Assembly: GCF_024662015.1 (NCBI RefSeq)
Contig: NZ_CP102480.1
Coordinates: forward strand, 372,001-436,000
DNA from: Nisaea acidiphila
GTDB taxonomy: Bacteria; Pseudomonadota; Alphaproteobacteria; Thalassobaculales; Thalassobaculaceae
Length of the DNA stretch: 64,000 nt
Direction: 5' to 3'
Of this stretch, positions 19,377 through 31,303 are shown one piece after another. Position 1 is the stretch's first letter. Each line of letters opens with the position of its first letter. The translations under genes and the position numbers were made by a program. Below the pieces are notes generated by a model. That model ran no database searches. It was given only the letters and a program-made list of their open reading frames with translations, and had not been told where the DNA came from.

Positions 19377-20258
19377 TCATTCCTCCGCAGGAATGGCCGG
19401 CAGGCGGCGAATCGTGCGGATCGGGATGTCCATGTCCTTGGTCCGGTCCATGAAATCCGTCAGCGCCTCATAGGCGACCGCCATGTGGTGGCCGTTGGCA
19501 TGCAGCAGGATGCCCGGCTCCGCTAGGAACATCACGTGGCCCGCGGTGAAGAGCAGGTCGCCCGGCATCGCGGCGTCGAGACCACCCTCGACCACCTCGC
19601 CGACCGTCGCTTCCTGCATGTCGCTGTCGCGCGGCGCGGTGATCCCGGCGCGGGCGAGCGCGAGCTGCACCAGCGCCGAGCAGTCGAGCCCGAAGCTGGA
19701 GCGCCCGCCCCAGCCGTAGGGCGCTCCCATGAAGAGCTCCGCGGTCGAGAGATAGTCCGGTTCGACCTCGGAAAGTCCGCAGAGATGCGGCGTGTAGATC
19801 CAGCCGCCGGCCTCGCCGTAATCGATCCGGGAATATTTGCCGTTTTCGTCCGTCACGCGCACACGCGTCGAGAGATGCAGCATGTCGAGCGGGATGCTCT
19901 TCAGGTCCGGCTCCGGAAAGACATAGGAGCGGAGCGCCTGGATCTCGTTGCTGTAGGGCGCGTCCGTGTCGGGACCGAGCCCCTCCTCGCGGACATAGCC
20001 GACATAGCCGTCGGTCTGGTTCTGCCCCCAGGCCCAGCCGCCCTTGTGCTCGTAAACGATGAAACGTTCGTTGAAGAGCAGCTCTGTCGATTGCCGTGCA
20101 GCCGCCTCCGGCGTCTCACGGACGGAAAGCGCCCCCGAGATCACCCGGAAAGCTTCCCCGGCGACATAGTTCGGAGACTCGATCTCCGCTTCGAGGAAGT
20201 CGGCGCAGATATCGTCGCGGGCGGGTGTCAGGCGGGGATCGAAAGGATCGATTTTCAC
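19377..20258 (-). CDS. NlpC/P60 family cell-wall hydrolase with SH3-like N-terminal domain
   Basis: 293 residues starting at GTG 20258, which overlaps the stop of the VWA gene (GTGA). The C-terminal third has GLDCSALVQLAL (catalytic Cys), then PGDLLFTAGHVMFL (His) and a further His in HANGHH. The preceding part resembles the SH3 domains of dipeptidyl-peptidase VI. No signal peptide is seen, so it may act on cytoplasmic recycled peptidoglycan peptides, as known for DPP VI-type enzymes. Confidence 0.85.
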   Translation of the reverse strand: MKIDPFDPRLTPARDDICADFLEAEIESPNYVAGEAFRVISGALSVRETPEAAARQSTELLFNERFIVYEHKGGWAWGQNQTDGYVGYVREEGLGPDTDAPYSNEIQALRSYVFPEPDLKSIPLDMLHLSTRVRVTDENGKYSRIDYGEAGGWIYTPHLCGLSEVEPDYLSTAELFMGAPYGWGGRSSFGLDCSALVQLALARAGITAPRDSDMQEATVGEVVEGGLDAAMPGDLLFTAGHVMFLAEPGILLHANGHHMAVAYEALTDFMDRTKDMDIPIRTIRRLPAIPAEE

Positions 20259-21433
20259 GCCATCAGATCCTTGATCGCGCGGTCGAGGCCGTCGAGGGTG
20301 AGCGGGAACATGCGGTCCTCCATCAGGTCGCGGATCATCCCGACCGATTGCGTGTAATGCCAGTATTTCTCGGGCGTCGGGTTGAGCCAGGCGGCGCGCC
20401 GGAAATGCCCGGTCAGGCGCTGCATCCAGACCCCGCCCGCCTCCTGGTTCATGTGCTCGACGCTGCCGCCCGGCATGGCGATCTCGTAGGGGCTCATGGA
20501 GGCGTCGCCGACGAAAATCGCCTTGTACTCGGGCCCGTAGGTATGCAGCACGTCCCAGGTCTGGGTCGCGTCCACGTGGCGCCGCCAGTTGTCCTTCCAG
20601 AGCTTCTCGTAGGGACAATTGTGGAAGTAGAAATATTCGAGATGCTTAAACTCGGCCCGGGCGGCGGAGAACAGCTCCTCCATCACCTTGGTATAGGGAT
20701 CCATCGAGCCGCCGACATCGAGGAACAGCAGTACGTTCACCGTGTTGTGGCGTTCCGGGCGCATCTTCAGGTCGAGATAGCCGCCGTTGCGCGCTGTCGA
20801 GCGGATCGTGTCGCCCATGTCGAGCTCGGTGGCAGCGCCCGAGCGGGCAAAGCGGCGCAGCTTGCGGAGCGCCATCTTGATGTTCCGCGTGCCGATCTCG
20901 ACGCTGTCATCGAGATTGCGGAACTCGCGCTTGTCCCAGACCTTCACCGCGCGGTTGTTGCGGTTGCCGTCCTGGCCGATGCGCACGCCTTCCGGATTGT
21001 AGCCGTAGGCACCGAAAGGGCTGCGGCCGGCCGTCCCAATCCACTTGTTGCCGCCCTGGTGGCGCTTCTCCTGCTCCTCCATGCGCTGCTTCAGGGTCTC
21101 CATGAGCTTGTCCCAACCGCCCATGGCCTCGATTTCGGCCTTTTCCTCCTCGGTCAGGTTTAGCTCCGCCATCCGGCGCAGCCATTCCTCCGGGATCTCC
21201 TTGCCGAAAAGGTCGTTGAGGTATTCCAGCCCCTTGAAGACATGGCCGAAGACCTGGTCGAAGCGGTCGAGATGGCGCTCGTCCTTCACCAGCGTGGCGC
21301 GGGAGAGATAGTAGAAATCCGTGACCGCGTAATTGCCGAGCCCGGCCTGAACGGCCTCGAGCAGCGTCAGGTACTCCTTGACGGAGACCGGCACGTCGGC
21401 GCGCTTCAGCTTGTAGAAGAAATTCGAGAACAT
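20255..21433 (-). CDS. VWA domain-containing protein (CoxE-like)
   Basis: 392 residues from ATG 21433. The C-terminal VWA domain has a MIDAS motif (FLDVGGSMDPY, DxGxS). The N-terminal half is a charged helical region containing a Glu/Lys-rich stretch near residues 90-125. CoxE-type VWA proteins act with MoxR AAA ATPases in assembling or inserting cofactors into partner complexes; a MoxR gene lies 1.4 kb away on the same strand. Translation is coupled to the NlpC/P60 gene that follows. Confidence 0.88.
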   Translation of the reverse strand: MFSNFFYKLKRADVPVSVKEYLTLLEAVQAGLGNYAVTDFYYLSRATLVKDERHLDRFDQVFGHVFKGLEYLNDLFGKEIPEEWLRRMAELNLTEEEKAEIEAMGGWDKLMETLKQRMEEQEKRHQGGNKWIGTAGRSPFGAYGYNPEGVRIGQDGNRNNRAVKVWDKREFRNLDDSVEIGTRNIKMALRKLRRFARSGAATELDMGDTIRSTARNGGYLDLKMRPERHNTVNVLLFLDVGGSMDPYTKVMEELFSAARAEFKHLEYFYFHNCPYEKLWKDNWRRHVDATQTWDVLHTYGPEYKAIFVGDASMSPYEIAMPGGSVEHMNQEAGGVWMQRLTGHFRRAAWLNPTPEKYWHYTQSVGMIRDLMEDRMFPLTLDGLDRAIKDLMA

Positions 21434-21552
21434 GGGCAAGAGTTGTCACAGGCGCGGCGGAACCGGTCAAGCGGGAACGGCGGCCGAAGGCGCTTCACCT
21501 TTCCCCCTTCCCCCGCGTCTCCATGTCAGCTCCATGCTCCTGCGGGACCGAA

Positions 21553-22512
21553 ATGACCGATGATATGCCGCCCGCCCCCACGGCGGACCATTTCCCCCTG
21601 AAGGATCTCAAGACGGGCGCGCCGGACAAGCGCGGCCGCATGGTGACCGACGTCCTCTGGGCCGTACGCGACTTCAAGATCTACAAGACCGACAAGGGTA
21701 TCAGCCCGCAATTCTCCGACACGCCGGACGAGGCCTGCAAGCAGCGCCAAGCCTATATGTCGCTCGGCCCGGAACTTGCCGAGCTCGGACAGCAGATCGA
21801 CCTGCTGAAGAATGGCTGGGCCCGCTGGATAACATGGATCTGGCGCCGGCTCGGCGCGCGCGACGACCCGCAGCTCGCCTATTGTGAGCGGGAAACCGCA
21901 CGCGGTATCGCCCAGGCCCTCGACGGCGATCCCGACGCCGGACGGCAGACGCTCGCCGAGCTCAGCCGGCGTATCTCAAAGCGTCTCGGCAATATGTTGC
22001 GCGTGCTCTATTTCACCATCTGCGCCATTGCGGCGTTCGAGATCACCATCGGACTGGCGATCTATACGAGCCGGCTGGAAGCACCGGAGACCGCGACCGT
22101 ACTCGGCCTCAATATCTTCCAGCTGTCGGTCGCGGCGGTGATGGGATGCCTCGGCGCGCTGCTCTCGACCGCGATCGGGCTGCGCAACCTCGCCATCGAT
22201 CCCGCCGCCACACTGACCATGAACATCACCTATGCGGTTCAGCGCATGCTGGTCGGCACTCTCGGCGCGATGGTCCTGCATATCACGCTGAAGTCGGGCA
22301 TCGCCGGCGCCCTGCTCGGGACTGCGGCCAGCAACAGCGGCGGAGAGGACATGATCTACAAACTCTCCTTCGTCAGCTTGCTCGCGGGCTTCAGCGAGCG
22401 GCTGGTGCCGAACCTGCTGGAAAAGAGCGCGGAGAAGTACGGCGACGCTTCAGACGCGACAAAGCCCGCGCCTAGTTCAGCGCCGCCTGCAACGCCCGCT
22501 GCTGCGCCATGA
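21553..22512 (+). CDS. Membrane protein of unknown function
   Basis: 319 residues from ATG 21553 (an in-frame ATG exists at 21523). The N-terminal half is soluble and charged. At least three to four hydrophobic segments follow, at about 155-180, 195-220 and 240-265, the last with SGIAGALLGTAASNSGGED, and the tail is Pro/Ala-rich. It sits on the opposite strand between the VWA gene and the MoxR operon, and its last 41 bp overlap the 3' end of the convergent exported-protein gene. I do not recognise the family. Confidence 0.65.
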   Translation: MTDDMPPAPTADHFPLKDLKTGAPDKRGRMVTDVLWAVRDFKIYKTDKGISPQFSDTPDEACKQRQAYMSLGPELAELGQQIDLLKNGWARWITWIWRRLGARDDPQLAYCERETARGIAQALDGDPDAGRQTLAELSRRISKRLGNMLRVLYFTICAIAAFEITIGLAIYTSRLEAPETATVLGLNIFQLSVAAVMGCLGALLSTAIGLRNLAIDPAATLTMNITYAVQRMLVGTLGAMVLHITLKSGIAGALLGTAASNSGGEDMIYKLSFVSLLAGFSERLVPNLLEKSAEKYGDASDATKPAPSSAPPATPAAAP

Positions 22513-22836
22513 GCTCGGTCGCCAGTTCGCGTCCGCCATTTTCGGAGCAATCGTAATTGGTAAAGCTGGCGCCAGCCTTCGCTTTCTCCATCGCGGCACG
22601 GATCGCAGCCCATTCAACCGGCCCGGCACCCGCCTTCTCGGCGAGCTCCTTCGCCTGACGAACGAAAAACTCCGCTTCCTCCTTCGGGCCGCCGCAGAAC
22701 GGGACCGAGGCCTCGATACGCCCGGCGGCCGCGCCATAGGCGGCGATCGCCTCCTGCAACTTCTTGTCCGCCGCATCGGCCGGCGAAACCATGCCAGTCC
22801 CAATCGCGAAGGCCAAGAACAAGGCCGTCTTCCTGA

Positions 22837-22840
<4 letters not shown>
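22472..22840 (-). CDS. Small exported protein of unknown function
   Basis: 122 residues. The N-terminal signal peptide (IRKTALFLAFAIGTGMVSPADA, cut after AADA) predicts a periplasmic location. The mature part is helical with two Cys (in PFCGG and NYDCSE) that could form a disulfide. Its start overlaps the stop of the MoxR gene (ATGA at 22837-22840), so it is translated with MoxR; its 3' end overlaps the convergent membrane-protein gene. Confidence 0.72.
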
Positions 22841-23697
<857 letters not shown>

Positions 23698-23749
23698 CAA
23701 TACCCCTCAAGCCGATGATCCCGCCGCATGTCCGAGAATATCGGCGGGC

Positions 23750-23779
23750 AGAGAAAGAGGCGCCCGATCGAGGCGCCTC
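23750..23779 (-). terminator. Terminator of alaS
   Basis: Read on the minus strand, an 8-bp GC-rich stem (arms 23772-23779 and 23757-23764, 7-base loop) is followed by TTTCTC. It lies about 50 bp past the alaS stop and before the moxR start. Confidence 0.65.
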
Positions 23780-23831
23780 CATGTCAGGTTACGGCGATCC
23801 GACTGCGGCTGTCGATGCCGGAGCCGATCGC

Positions 23832-26492
23832 TCAGGAGAGCGTCTCGGCGAGCGCCGCTTCGATGGCCGCAATCGCCGCCGGCCCCGCCGTGGCGTCCGG
23901 GCCGCCCGCTTGCGCCATGTCCGGACGGCCGCCGCCGCCCTTGCCGCCGAGTGCCTCCGAGCCGGCGCGGACCAGATCGACCGCGCTGACCTTATCGGTC
24001 AGGTCCTCGGTCACGCCGACGACGAGCGAGGCCTTGCCATCGTCGGAAGAGATCACGGCGGCAACGCCGGAGCCGATCTGCTGCTTCAGCCCGTCCGCGA
24101 CGCCCTTCAGCTCGCGCGCGGGGATACCCTCGAGCACGCGGCCGGCGAAGCTGACGCCCGCGATCTCCTTGGCCTCGGACGTTCCCCCGCCGCCGCCCTC
24201 GGCAAGTTTGCGGCGCAGGTCCTGGACCTCGCGTTCAAGCTTCCGGCGTTCCTCGATCAGCGCCTCGACACGTTCCGGGAGCTGTTCGACGGTGACCTTC
24301 GCCGCCGCCGCCGCAGTTGTGAGCAAGCCTTCACGGGAATCGACATATTCCAGCGCACCCGCACCGGTCACCGCCTCGATCCGGCGCACGCCGGCCGCGA
24401 CGGCGCTCTCGGAGACGATATGCAGCAAGCCGATATCGCCTGTGCGGTTCACGTGGGTGCCGCCACAGAGCTCGACCGAATAAATGTCTTTCGACGGATC
24501 GTCGGACGGACCGCCCATCGCGACCACGCGGACTTCGTCGCCGTACTTTTCCCCAAATAGGGCCATGGCGCCGTGCTTGATCGCGCTTTCCGGGTCCATG
24601 AGCGTGGTCGTGACCGGGCTGTTGCCGCGGATATGCTCGTTCACCTCGGCTTCGACCGCCTTCAACTCCATGTGGCTCATCGCCTTCGGGTGGCTGAAAT
24701 CGAAGCGCAGCCGGCCCGGCGCGACGAGCGAGCCCTTTTGGGTCACGTGCTTGCCGAGATGACGGCGCAGCGCCTCGTGCAGCAGGTGGGTCGCCGAATG
24801 GTTCGAGCGCGCCCGGCCGCGGCGCGCGCCATCGACCGACAACTCGACCGCATCGCCGACCTCGATCACACCGTCTTCGATCTTTGCCATATGGACCCAC
24901 AGGTCGCCGACCTTCTTTTGGGTATCGGAAACCGCGATTTCGGTGCCGCCGAGGGTCCGCGCACTGCCGGCATCGCCGACCTGACCGCCGGACTCGCCAT
25001 AGAACGGGGTTTGATTGACGATCAGGGCGAATTCGGTCGGGCCCTCGACCTTGTTCACCGGCTTGCCGTCGACCACGAGGGCCTCGATCTGTCCTTCCGC
25101 CTGCTCTGTATCGTAGCCGAGGAACTCGGTCGCGCCGCAACGCTCGCGCAGCTCGAACCAGACCGTGTCGGTCGCCGCCTCGCCGGAGCCGGACCAGGCC
25201 GCGCGGGCCGCCGCGCGCTGGCGTTCCATCGCCGCCTCGAACCCGTCCGTGTCGACCGCACGGCCCTGGCCGCGCAGGATGTCCTGCGTCAGGTCGAGCG
25301 GGAAGCCGTAGGTATCGTAGAGCTTGAAGGCGACCTCGCCGGAGAGCGTCTGGCCCTCGCCGAGCTTGCCGGTCTCCTCCTCGAGATGCTTCAGGCCACG
25401 GCCGAGGGTCTCCTTGAAGCGGGTCTCTTCCAGCTTCAGGGTTTCCTTGATCAGGCTCTCGGCGCGTCCGAGTTCCGGGAAGGCTTCGCCCATCTCCTTC
25501 ACCAGCGTCGGCACCAGTTTCCAGACCAGCGGGTCCTGGCACCCCATGATGTGGGCATGCCGCATGGCGCGACGCATGATCCGGCGCAGCACGTAGCCGC
25601 GACCCTCGTTCGAGGGCAGCACGCCGTCGGCGATGAGGAAGCTGGAGGCGCGCAGATGGTCGGCGACCACCCGGTTTGAGACCTTGTAAGGCCCGTCCGG
25701 ATCGACATTCGCCTCGTGCGCGGTCGCCTCGATCAGGGCGCGCATCAGGTCGATATCGTAATTGTCGTGCTTGCCCTGCAGCACCGCAGCGATGCGCTCC
25801 AGCCCCATGCCGGTATCGATCGAGGGGCGCGGCAGGTTGACCCGCTCGTCCTTCGAGATCTGCTCGAACTGCATGAAGACGAGGTTCCAGATCTCGATGA
25901 ATCGGTCGCCATCCTCGTCCGGACTGCCCGGAGGGCCGCCGGGGATCCCTGGTCCGTGATCGAAGAAGATCTCGGAGCACGGGCCGCAGGGACCGGTATC
26001 GCCCATGGCCCAGAAGTTGTCCGAGGTCGCGATACGGATGATGCGCTCGTCCGGCAGCCCCGCGATCTTGCGCCAGAGGCCGGCCGCCTCTTCGTCCTCG
26101 TGATAGACCGTCACCAGCAGCTTGTCTTCCGGCAGACCGTAGCGCTTGGTGATCAGGGTCCAGGCATGCTCGATCGCCTGTTCCTTGAAATAATCGCCGA
26201 AGGAAAAGTTCCCCAGCATCTCGAAGAAGGTGTGGTGGCGGGCGGTATAGCCGACATTCTCGAGGTCGTTGTGCTTGCCCCCGGCGCGCACGCATTTCTG
26301 CGAGGTCGCGGCGCGCTTGTAGTCGCGATGCTCTTGTCCGGTGAAGACGTTCTTGAACTGCACCATGCCGGCATTGGTGAAGAGCAGGGTCGGGTCGTTG
26401 CGAGGCACCAGCGGGCTGGAGGCGACCTCCTCATGTCCGTTCTCGACGAAATAATCGAGGAAAGTACGGCGGATATCGTTCGCGGTCTGCAT
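23832..26492 (-). CDS. alaS: Alanyl-tRNA synthetase
   Basis: 886 residues from ATG 26492 with a GGAGGGACG ribosome binding site. The class II catalytic core is at the N-terminus ([31 protein letters not shown]). The editing domain has [13 protein letters not shown] (HxxxH) and [13 protein letters not shown] (Cys/His zinc ligands), and the C-terminal Ala-domain follows. Length is normal for bacteria. It is downstream of recA on the same strand, a common neighbour order in proteobacteria. Confidence 0.98.
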   Translation of the reverse strand: MQTANDIRRTFLDYFVENGHEEVASSPLVPRNDPTLLFTNAGMVQFKNVFTGQEHRDYKRAATSQKCVRAGGKHNDLENVGYTARHHTFFEMLGNFSFGDYFKEQAIEHAWTLITKRYGLPEDKLLVTVYHEDEEAAGLWRKIAGLPDERIIRIATSDNFWAMGDTGPCGPCSEIFFDHGPGIPGGPPGSPDEDGDRFIEIWNLVFMQFEQISKDERVNLPRPSIDTGMGLERIAAVLQGKHDNYDIDLMRALIEATAHEANVDPDGPYKVSNRVVADHLRASSFLIADGVLPSNEGRGYVLRRIMRRAMRHAHIMGCQDPLVWKLVPTLVKEMGEAFPELGRAESLIKETLKLEETRFKETLGRGLKHLEEETGKLGEGQTLSGEVAFKLYDTYGFPLDLTQDILRGQGRAVDTDGFEAAMERQRAAARAAWSGSGEAATDTVWFELRERCGATEFLGYDTEQAEGQIEALVVDGKPVNKVEGPTEFALIVNQTPFYGESGGQVGDAGSARTLGGTEIAVSDTQKKVGDLWVHMAKIEDGVIEVGDAVELSVDGARRGRARSNHSATHLLHEALRRHLGKHVTQKGSLVAPGRLRFDFSHPKAMSHMELKAVEAEVNEHIRGNSPVTTTLMDPESAIKHGAMALFGEKYGDEVRVVAMGGPSDDPSKDIYSVELCGGTHVNRTGDIGLLHIVSESAVAAGVRRIEAVTGAGALEYVDSREGLLTTAAAAAKVTVEQLPERVEALIEERRKLEREVQDLRRKLAEGGGGGTSEAKEIAGVSFAGRVLEGIPARELKGVADGLKQQIGSGVAAVISSDDGKASLVVGVTEDLTDKVSAVDLVRAGSEALGGKGGGGRPDMAQAGGPDATAGPAAIAAIEAALAETLS

Positions 26493-26646
26493 CTCGTCCC
26501 TCCGGGCCGGCGCCGTCTTGGTCTCGGTCTGCGCCCGGCCGTGCCTTTTCGTGCCGCACATCGCGGCAAACGGGCTCCGCTTTTACTGAAGATGCGCCCC
26601 CCTGTCCAGCGCGCGGGCCTTGGAAATCCGCCGCTTTCCGGAACGC

Positions 26647-26678
26647 GAAACCCCGCCGCTGGTTCCCGGCGGCGGGGT
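26647..26678 (-). terminator. Terminator of recA
   Basis: On the minus strand a 10-bp GC-rich stem (arms 26669-26678 and 26650-26659, 9-base loop) is followed by a short TTT run. It lies between the recA stop at 26745 and the alaS start, so the two genes may be partly uncoupled. Confidence 0.65.
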
Positions 26679-26744
26679 CTCTCACTCTCGGGGCAAATCC
26701 GGCCCGCCGAGGGGGGAACGGCGGCACCGGTCTCGCGGCAGGCC

Positions 26745-27812
26745 TCAGGCGTCGTCCTCGGCCTCAGGTCCCTGCATCATCGCCTCGGCGACGAGACCCG
26801 CATTCTGACGGATCTGCTTCTCGATCTCGCCGGCGACATCCTTGTTTTCCGCCAGGAATTTCTTGGCATTCTCGCGGCCCTGGCCGATGCGCTGACCGCC
26901 ATAGGAGAACCAGGCGCCGGACTTCTCGACGATCCCGGCATTGACGCCGAGATCCAGGATCTCGCCGGTCTTGGAGATACCCTCGCCGTACATGATGTCG
27001 AACTCGACCACCCGGAACGGCGGCGCCAGTTTGTTCTTCACCACCTTGACCCGGGTCTGGTTGCCGACCACCTCATCTCGGTCCTTGATCGCACCGATGC
27101 GGCGGATATCCATGCGCACCGAGGCGTAGAACTTGAGCGCGTTACCGCCCGACGTGGTCTCCGGATTGCCGAACATCACGCCGATCTTCAAGCGGATCTG
27201 GTTGATGAAGATCACCATGCAGCGCGACTTGGAGATCGAGGAAGTCAATTTGCGCAGCGCCTGACTCATCAGCCGCGCCTGCAGGCCGACATGGCTGTCG
27301 CCCATCTCGCCCTCAAGCTCCGCCCGCGGCACCAGGGCGGCAACGGAATCGACCACCAGCACATCGATCGCGCCGGAGCGCACCAGCGTATCCGCGATTT
27401 CCAGCGCCTGCTCGCCCGCATCGGGCTGGGAAATCAGCAATTCGTCCAGATCGACACCGAGCTTGCGGGCATAGACCGGATCCAGCGCGTGCTCCGCGTC
27501 GATGAAAGCACAGGTCCCGCCGCTTTTCTGCGCCTCGGCGATGGCATGCAGCGCCAGCGTCGTCTTGCCGGAACTTTCCGGGCCGTAGATCTCCACGATC
27601 CGGCCTCGCGGAAGTCCGCCGATGCCGAGCCCGATATCAAGGCCGATCGATCCGGTGGATATCGCCTCCACCTCGATCGCCTGATCGCTCTGCCCGAGCT
27701 TCATGACAGAGCCCTTGCCGAACGCCTTCTCGATCTGGCCGAGGGCCGCCTCCAACGCCTTAGTCTTGTCCATGGGGTCCCGTTCGATGACTTTGAGTGC
27801 TAGTTCCGACAT
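26745..27812 (-). CDS. recA: Recombinase RecA
   Basis: 355 residues from ATG 27812, chosen because GGAGG lies seven bases upstream; the frame is open seven codons further. Walker A is GPESSGKTT, Walker B is LVVDSVAAL, and [22 protein letters not shown] is the L2/ATPase region. RecA catalyses strand exchange and LexA cleavage. The acidic C-terminal tail (PEAEDDA) is present. A likely SOS operator lies 120-155 bp upstream. Confidence 0.98.
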   Translation of the reverse strand: MSELALKVIERDPMDKTKALEAALGQIEKAFGKGSVMKLGQSDQAIEVEAISTGSIGLDIGLGIGGLPRGRIVEIYGPESSGKTTLALHAIAEAQKSGGTCAFIDAEHALDPVYARKLGVDLDELLISQPDAGEQALEIADTLVRSGAIDVLVVDSVAALVPRAELEGEMGDSHVGLQARLMSQALRKLTSSISKSRCMVIFINQIRLKIGVMFGNPETTSGGNALKFYASVRMDIRRIGAIKDRDEVVGNQTRVKVVKNKLAPPFRVVEFDIMYGEGISKTGEILDLGVNAGIVEKSGAWFSYGGQRIGQGRENAKKFLAENKDVAGEIEKQIRQNAGLVAEAMMQGPEAEDDA

Positions 27813-27915
27813 ACCCGATCCTCCATATCTCACAGGGACGCCTACAATGGCAATCAGCCCCGCATCGCCGCCGCTATAAGCCCCATGGGCGGAACTGGAC
27901 TGGTTTCCGAGAATG

Positions 27916-27967
27916 ATTATGTACCAATTTTGTTCTCATCAACAAGAACATTTTCACTTTTTGTTCT
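27916..27967 (-). promoter_or_regulatory. Candidate recA promoter with LexA-like half-sites
   Basis: Three TGTTCT/AGAACA half-sites alternate in orientation at 27931-27936, 27945-27950 and 27962-27967. The segment TTTC-N7-GTTC at 27952-27966 is one base from the alphaproteobacterial SOS box GTTC-N7-GTTC. On the minus strand, TTGTTG (27940-27945) and CATAAT (27916-27921), 18 bp apart, could be -35 and -10, so the half-sites overlap the promoter. SOS control of recA is expected; the exact operator is inferred. Confidence 0.45.
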
Positions 27968-28080
27968 CGTTATAAATCTAGGATTCTAATTGACAGCAAA
28001 TACGACATCTTGGGATTTTGGAGAGAATCGGAGAGTTTGTTCTATTTGCGTTCTTTCCGGAAGGCGCGAATCACCTGCGG

Positions 28081-30129
28081 TCACTGCAGCGGGTGCAGCA
28101 CATCCTTCACCGTCCCGGCGAGCTGTTTCAGACTGAACGGCTTCGGCAGGAAGTGGATATTGGTGTCCTCCTCGATCCGCTGCCGCAAAGCGTCCTCCGA
28201 GTAGCCGGAGATACAGATCACCCGCAGATCGGGCCGGTCCTCGCGCACCTTGCGCACGAGCGTCGGACCGTCCATGCCCGGCATTACGACATCGGTGATG
28301 AGGAGATCGATTTCCTCGCTCTTGTCGGAGAGCAACTGCAGAGCCGCCTCGCCATTGCGGGCCTCAATCACCTTGTATCCCTTGTTCCGAAGCGCACGGG
28401 CGCCGAACAGACGCACCGGGTCCTCATCCTCCACCAGCATGATCGTTTCCACACCGGTCAGGTCCTTGCGGGCGTTCGCCGCATCGAAGTTCGGGTCTCC
28501 CCCCTCGCTTCGGCTGACCTCACCTTCATAGGCGGGGAGGAATATGGAGAAGGTCGTACCCACGCCCACCGTACTGTAGACGGAGATGAAGCCGTTGATC
28601 TGTTTCACGATGCCATAAACAGTCGACAATCCGAGCCCGGTCCCCTGCCCGACCTCCTTGGTCGAGAAGAAGGGCTCGAAGATGCGGCCTATAATCTCGT
28701 CCTCGATCCCCGAGCCCGTATCCGACACGTCGAGACGGACGTAACGTCCGGAAGGCATCATATCGTCGCCTTGCCGCACCGGCATTTCCGTCACGAAATC
28801 AAAGGTTTTCATGGTGATCGTACCGCCGCTGGGACAGGCGTCACGGGCATTCACCACGAGATTGATGACCACCTGTTCGAGCTGACCCTGATCGACACGA
28901 ATTGGCGCAAGCTCACGGCCGTGCGAGATCTCCAGCGTGATGTTCTCGCCGATCAGACGGCGCAGCAGATGCGAGAGATCCGCAAGGGTTTCCGTCACGT
29001 CGAGCACACGGGCGATCATCGTCTGCTGGCGCGAGAAGGCCAGCAGCTGGCGCACCAGATTTGCCGCCCGGTTGGCATTCTGTTTGACCTGCATCACATC
29101 CGAAAAGGACTGATCGCCCGGCCGATGCCGCGCCAGAAGCAGATCGCAATACCCGTTCATCGCGGTCAGCAGATTGTTGAAATCGTGTGCGACGCCTCCC
29201 GCCAGCTGGCCGACCGCCTGCATCTTCTGGGACTGCGCCACCTGTGCCTCAAGCTGCCGCCGGCGGCCAATATCAATCAGGTAGAGAGCGCAATGCGCGC
29301 CTTCCGGCCCTTCCCCCGCTTCCAGACATTGGCAAAAAACAGCAACTTCCGCGCCTTCTTCGCCCGCTTTCCCGACTAGCCGGACCTCGATGTTTTCGGC
29401 GGGACTGGACGTCGAACACTCTTCCAGAAATCTTTGGGCGGTTTCCCGGTCCTCATCATCGACAAAATCCGCGAAGGACCGTCCCCTGAAACCGGCCCCG
29501 TTCGCGCCCGCGCCGGTGAAATTCCGGAAAGCGCCGTTGCCCGCCACCATCCTCTCGTTGTTGCCGAGGAAGACAACGCCCACCGGCGCGTATTCAAGTG
29601 CCGGCGCCATCCAGCTTTCGGTCGCCGGGACCAGAACGGCATCGATTTCCTGACTGTCGCCGCTGCCGGGCGAACCGATCGCGCTCAACAGAACCTGGCA
29701 AGCAGAATCGGCTGAGGACGCGGGGAGCGGCAACGTGCCGGCCGTCACCAGATCTCCCGGCTTCGCTTCGCGGACATTTTCCAGATGCTTGGACACCATG
29801 AGTCGCATGCGCAGCACGACTTTGTTCGCTTCGATACCCTCGGTTTTGCCATCGGCAAAACGGGCAACGAAAGTTTCGTTCGCCGAGAGAAACCGCCCTT
29901 CCTGGGAGAAACGGCAAACCGGAAATGGGGAGTCGAGCTGCGGCGGCGGCGCGTTTCGCAACGCCTCAAGTTCGGCAGTCGCGCCGTCGCGCTCTGCCTC
30001 GAGCGCGGCCTTTTCCTCCTGGAGCGCGGATATTTCAAGCCGGCTGCGCCGGAGCCTCGCGAAAACCGCCAGCAAGACGATAAGGGCCAAGAGGATGCCG
30101 CCGGCCGCCGCGAGTGTTACTGGTTCCAT
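28081..30129 (-). CDS. cckA: Hybrid sensor histidine kinase CckA
   Basis: 682 residues. Order: N-terminal membrane segment (residues 6-26), coiled coil, one or two PAS regions, HisKA with [20 protein letters not shown], HATPase ([21 protein letters not shown]), and a C-terminal receiver ([13 protein letters not shown]). The HisKA segment with [20 protein letters not shown] is very close to Caulobacter CckA. CckA phosphorylates CtrA via ChpT and controls motility in Rhodospirillales. It lies next to the flhB operon. The single helix and short N-terminal region differ from the two-helix Caulobacter protein. Confidence 0.9.
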   Translation of the reverse strand: MEPVTLAAAGGILLALIVLLAVFARLRRSRLEISALQEEKAALEAERDGATAELEALRNAPPPQLDSPFPVCRFSQEGRFLSANETFVARFADGKTEGIEANKVVLRMRLMVSKHLENVREAKPGDLVTAGTLPLPASSADSACQVLLSAIGSPGSGDSQEIDAVLVPATESWMAPALEYAPVGVVFLGNNERMVAGNGAFRNFTGAGANGAGFRGRSFADFVDDEDRETAQRFLEECSTSSPAENIEVRLVGKAGEEGAEVAVFCQCLEAGEGPEGAHCALYLIDIGRRRQLEAQVAQSQKMQAVGQLAGGVAHDFNNLLTAMNGYCDLLLARHRPGDQSFSDVMQVKQNANRAANLVRQLLAFSRQQTMIARVLDVTETLADLSHLLRRLIGENITLEISHGRELAPIRVDQGQLEQVVINLVVNARDACPSGGTITMKTFDFVTEMPVRQGDDMMPSGRYVRLDVSDTGSGIEDEIIGRIFEPFFSTKEVGQGTGLGLSTVYGIVKQINGFISVYSTVGVGTTFSIFLPAYEGEVSRSEGGDPNFDAANARKDLTGVETIMLVEDEDPVRLFGARALRNKGYKVIEARNGEAALQLLSDKSEEIDLLITDVVMPGMDGPTLVRKVREDRPDLRVICISGYSEDALRQRIEEDTNIHFLPKPFSLKQLAGTVKDVLHPLQ

Positions 30130-30170
30130 CCTGCCCCCCGGGGGAACGCCGCATACATGTCTTTTCCGGA

Positions 30171-31241
30171 TCAGCTGGTCGGAATGTAGGTCTGGTTCAT
30201 CTTGAAAACGTAGCTGATGACCTCGGCGACCGCCTTGTAATACTCCTCCGGAATTTCCTCATCGATCTCCGCATTGTCGTACAGCGCTCTTGCCAGCGGA
30301 CGGTTCTCAACGATCGGGACATCGTTTTCGTTGGCGACCTCCCTAATACGCAGGGCGACCGCGTCGACCCCCTTGGCGAGGACTCTCGGCGCCGACATCT
30401 CGTCCATCTCGTATTTTAGGGCGACGGCAAAATGAGTCGGGTTGGTGATCACCACGGTCGCTTTGGGAACCTCGGCCATCATACGGGTTCGCGCGCGTTC
30501 CATGCGAAGCTGCCGTAGCCGCGCCTTCACATGCGGATCGCCTTCTGTCTGCTTGTGCTCGTCGCGGACTTCCTGCTTGCTCATCCGCATCTGATTCATG
30601 AACTCGTATTTCTGGTAGAGATAATCCGCCACCGCGATCACGGCGGTGACCGCCAGCGCACCGATGAATACCTTGATCGCTACGAAATGGGTTTCGTCGA
30701 GCAAATCCTTGATGTCCATCTGCACCATCATCTCGATACGCGAGAATTCCGGCGAGACGATCAGGTAAGCGACAAAACCGACCATCATCATTTTGACGAT
30801 GCCTTTAACCAGCTCCATGACTGATTTGAGGCTGAAAAGCCGTTTCGCGCCGCTGATTGGCGATATCTTTTCAAGCTTCGGCTGGATCGATTCCGTCGAG
30901 ACAAGCCAGCCGATCTGCATCAGAACACCGAGTATGGCGAGCACAAAAAGCAATGCGAGCGCGGGAGCTATAGCGAACCCGACATCGATAAGCATGTCGA
31001 GCAGGAGCGAACCGGCCCCGGGTACGTCGATCATATCCGGACGCTCGATAAATACGAGCAGCGCGCGGGCCATATCCGAAAGCAAAAACGGACCGAAAAT
31101 GCCGACCACCATCGTTGCACCCAGAAGGACGGCAAAATTGTTCACTTCCTTTGAAGTGAGGACCTGGCCTTTCTCGCGCGCTTGCGAAAGTTTTCGCGCA
31201 GACGGTTCCTCAGTCTTGTCGCCATCGTCCTGACCGGACAT
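30171..31241 (-). CDS. flhB: Flagellar type III export switch protein FlhB
   Basis: 356 residues. Four membrane helices are followed by a cytoplasmic domain with the autocleavage site NPTH (VVITNPTHFAVALKYE, about residue 271). It controls the rod/hook-to-filament export switch. The N-terminal DKTEEPSARKLSQAREKGQ is characteristic. It is the last gene of the flgB-flgC-fliE-fliQ-fliR-flhB operon and is followed by cckA. Confidence 0.97.
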   Translation of the reverse strand: MSGQDDGDKTEEPSARKLSQAREKGQVLTSKEVNNFAVLLGATMVVGIFGPFLLSDMARALLVFIERPDMIDVPGAGSLLLDMLIDVGFAIAPALALLFVLAILGVLMQIGWLVSTESIQPKLEKISPISGAKRLFSLKSVMELVKGIVKMMMVGFVAYLIVSPEFSRIEMMVQMDIKDLLDETHFVAIKVFIGALAVTAVIAVADYLYQKYEFMNQMRMSKQEVRDEHKQTEGDPHVKARLRQLRMERARTRMMAEVPKATVVITNPTHFAVALKYEMDEMSAPRVLAKGVDAVALRIREVANENDVPIVENRPLARALYDNAEIDEEIPEEYYKAVAEVISYVFKMNQTYIPTS

Positions 31242-31303
31242 CGCAGCGGCTCCCCGGAACGGACTGCCAAGCGTCGGTCACGCCTGGACATGCCCTTGAA
31301 TGC

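Noticed and set aside
25716-27803. A 695-codon plus-strand frame opposite alaS and recA
   Set aside because: It spans two genes and their intergenic terminator on the other strand; such long frames arise by codon bias in GC-rich DNA.
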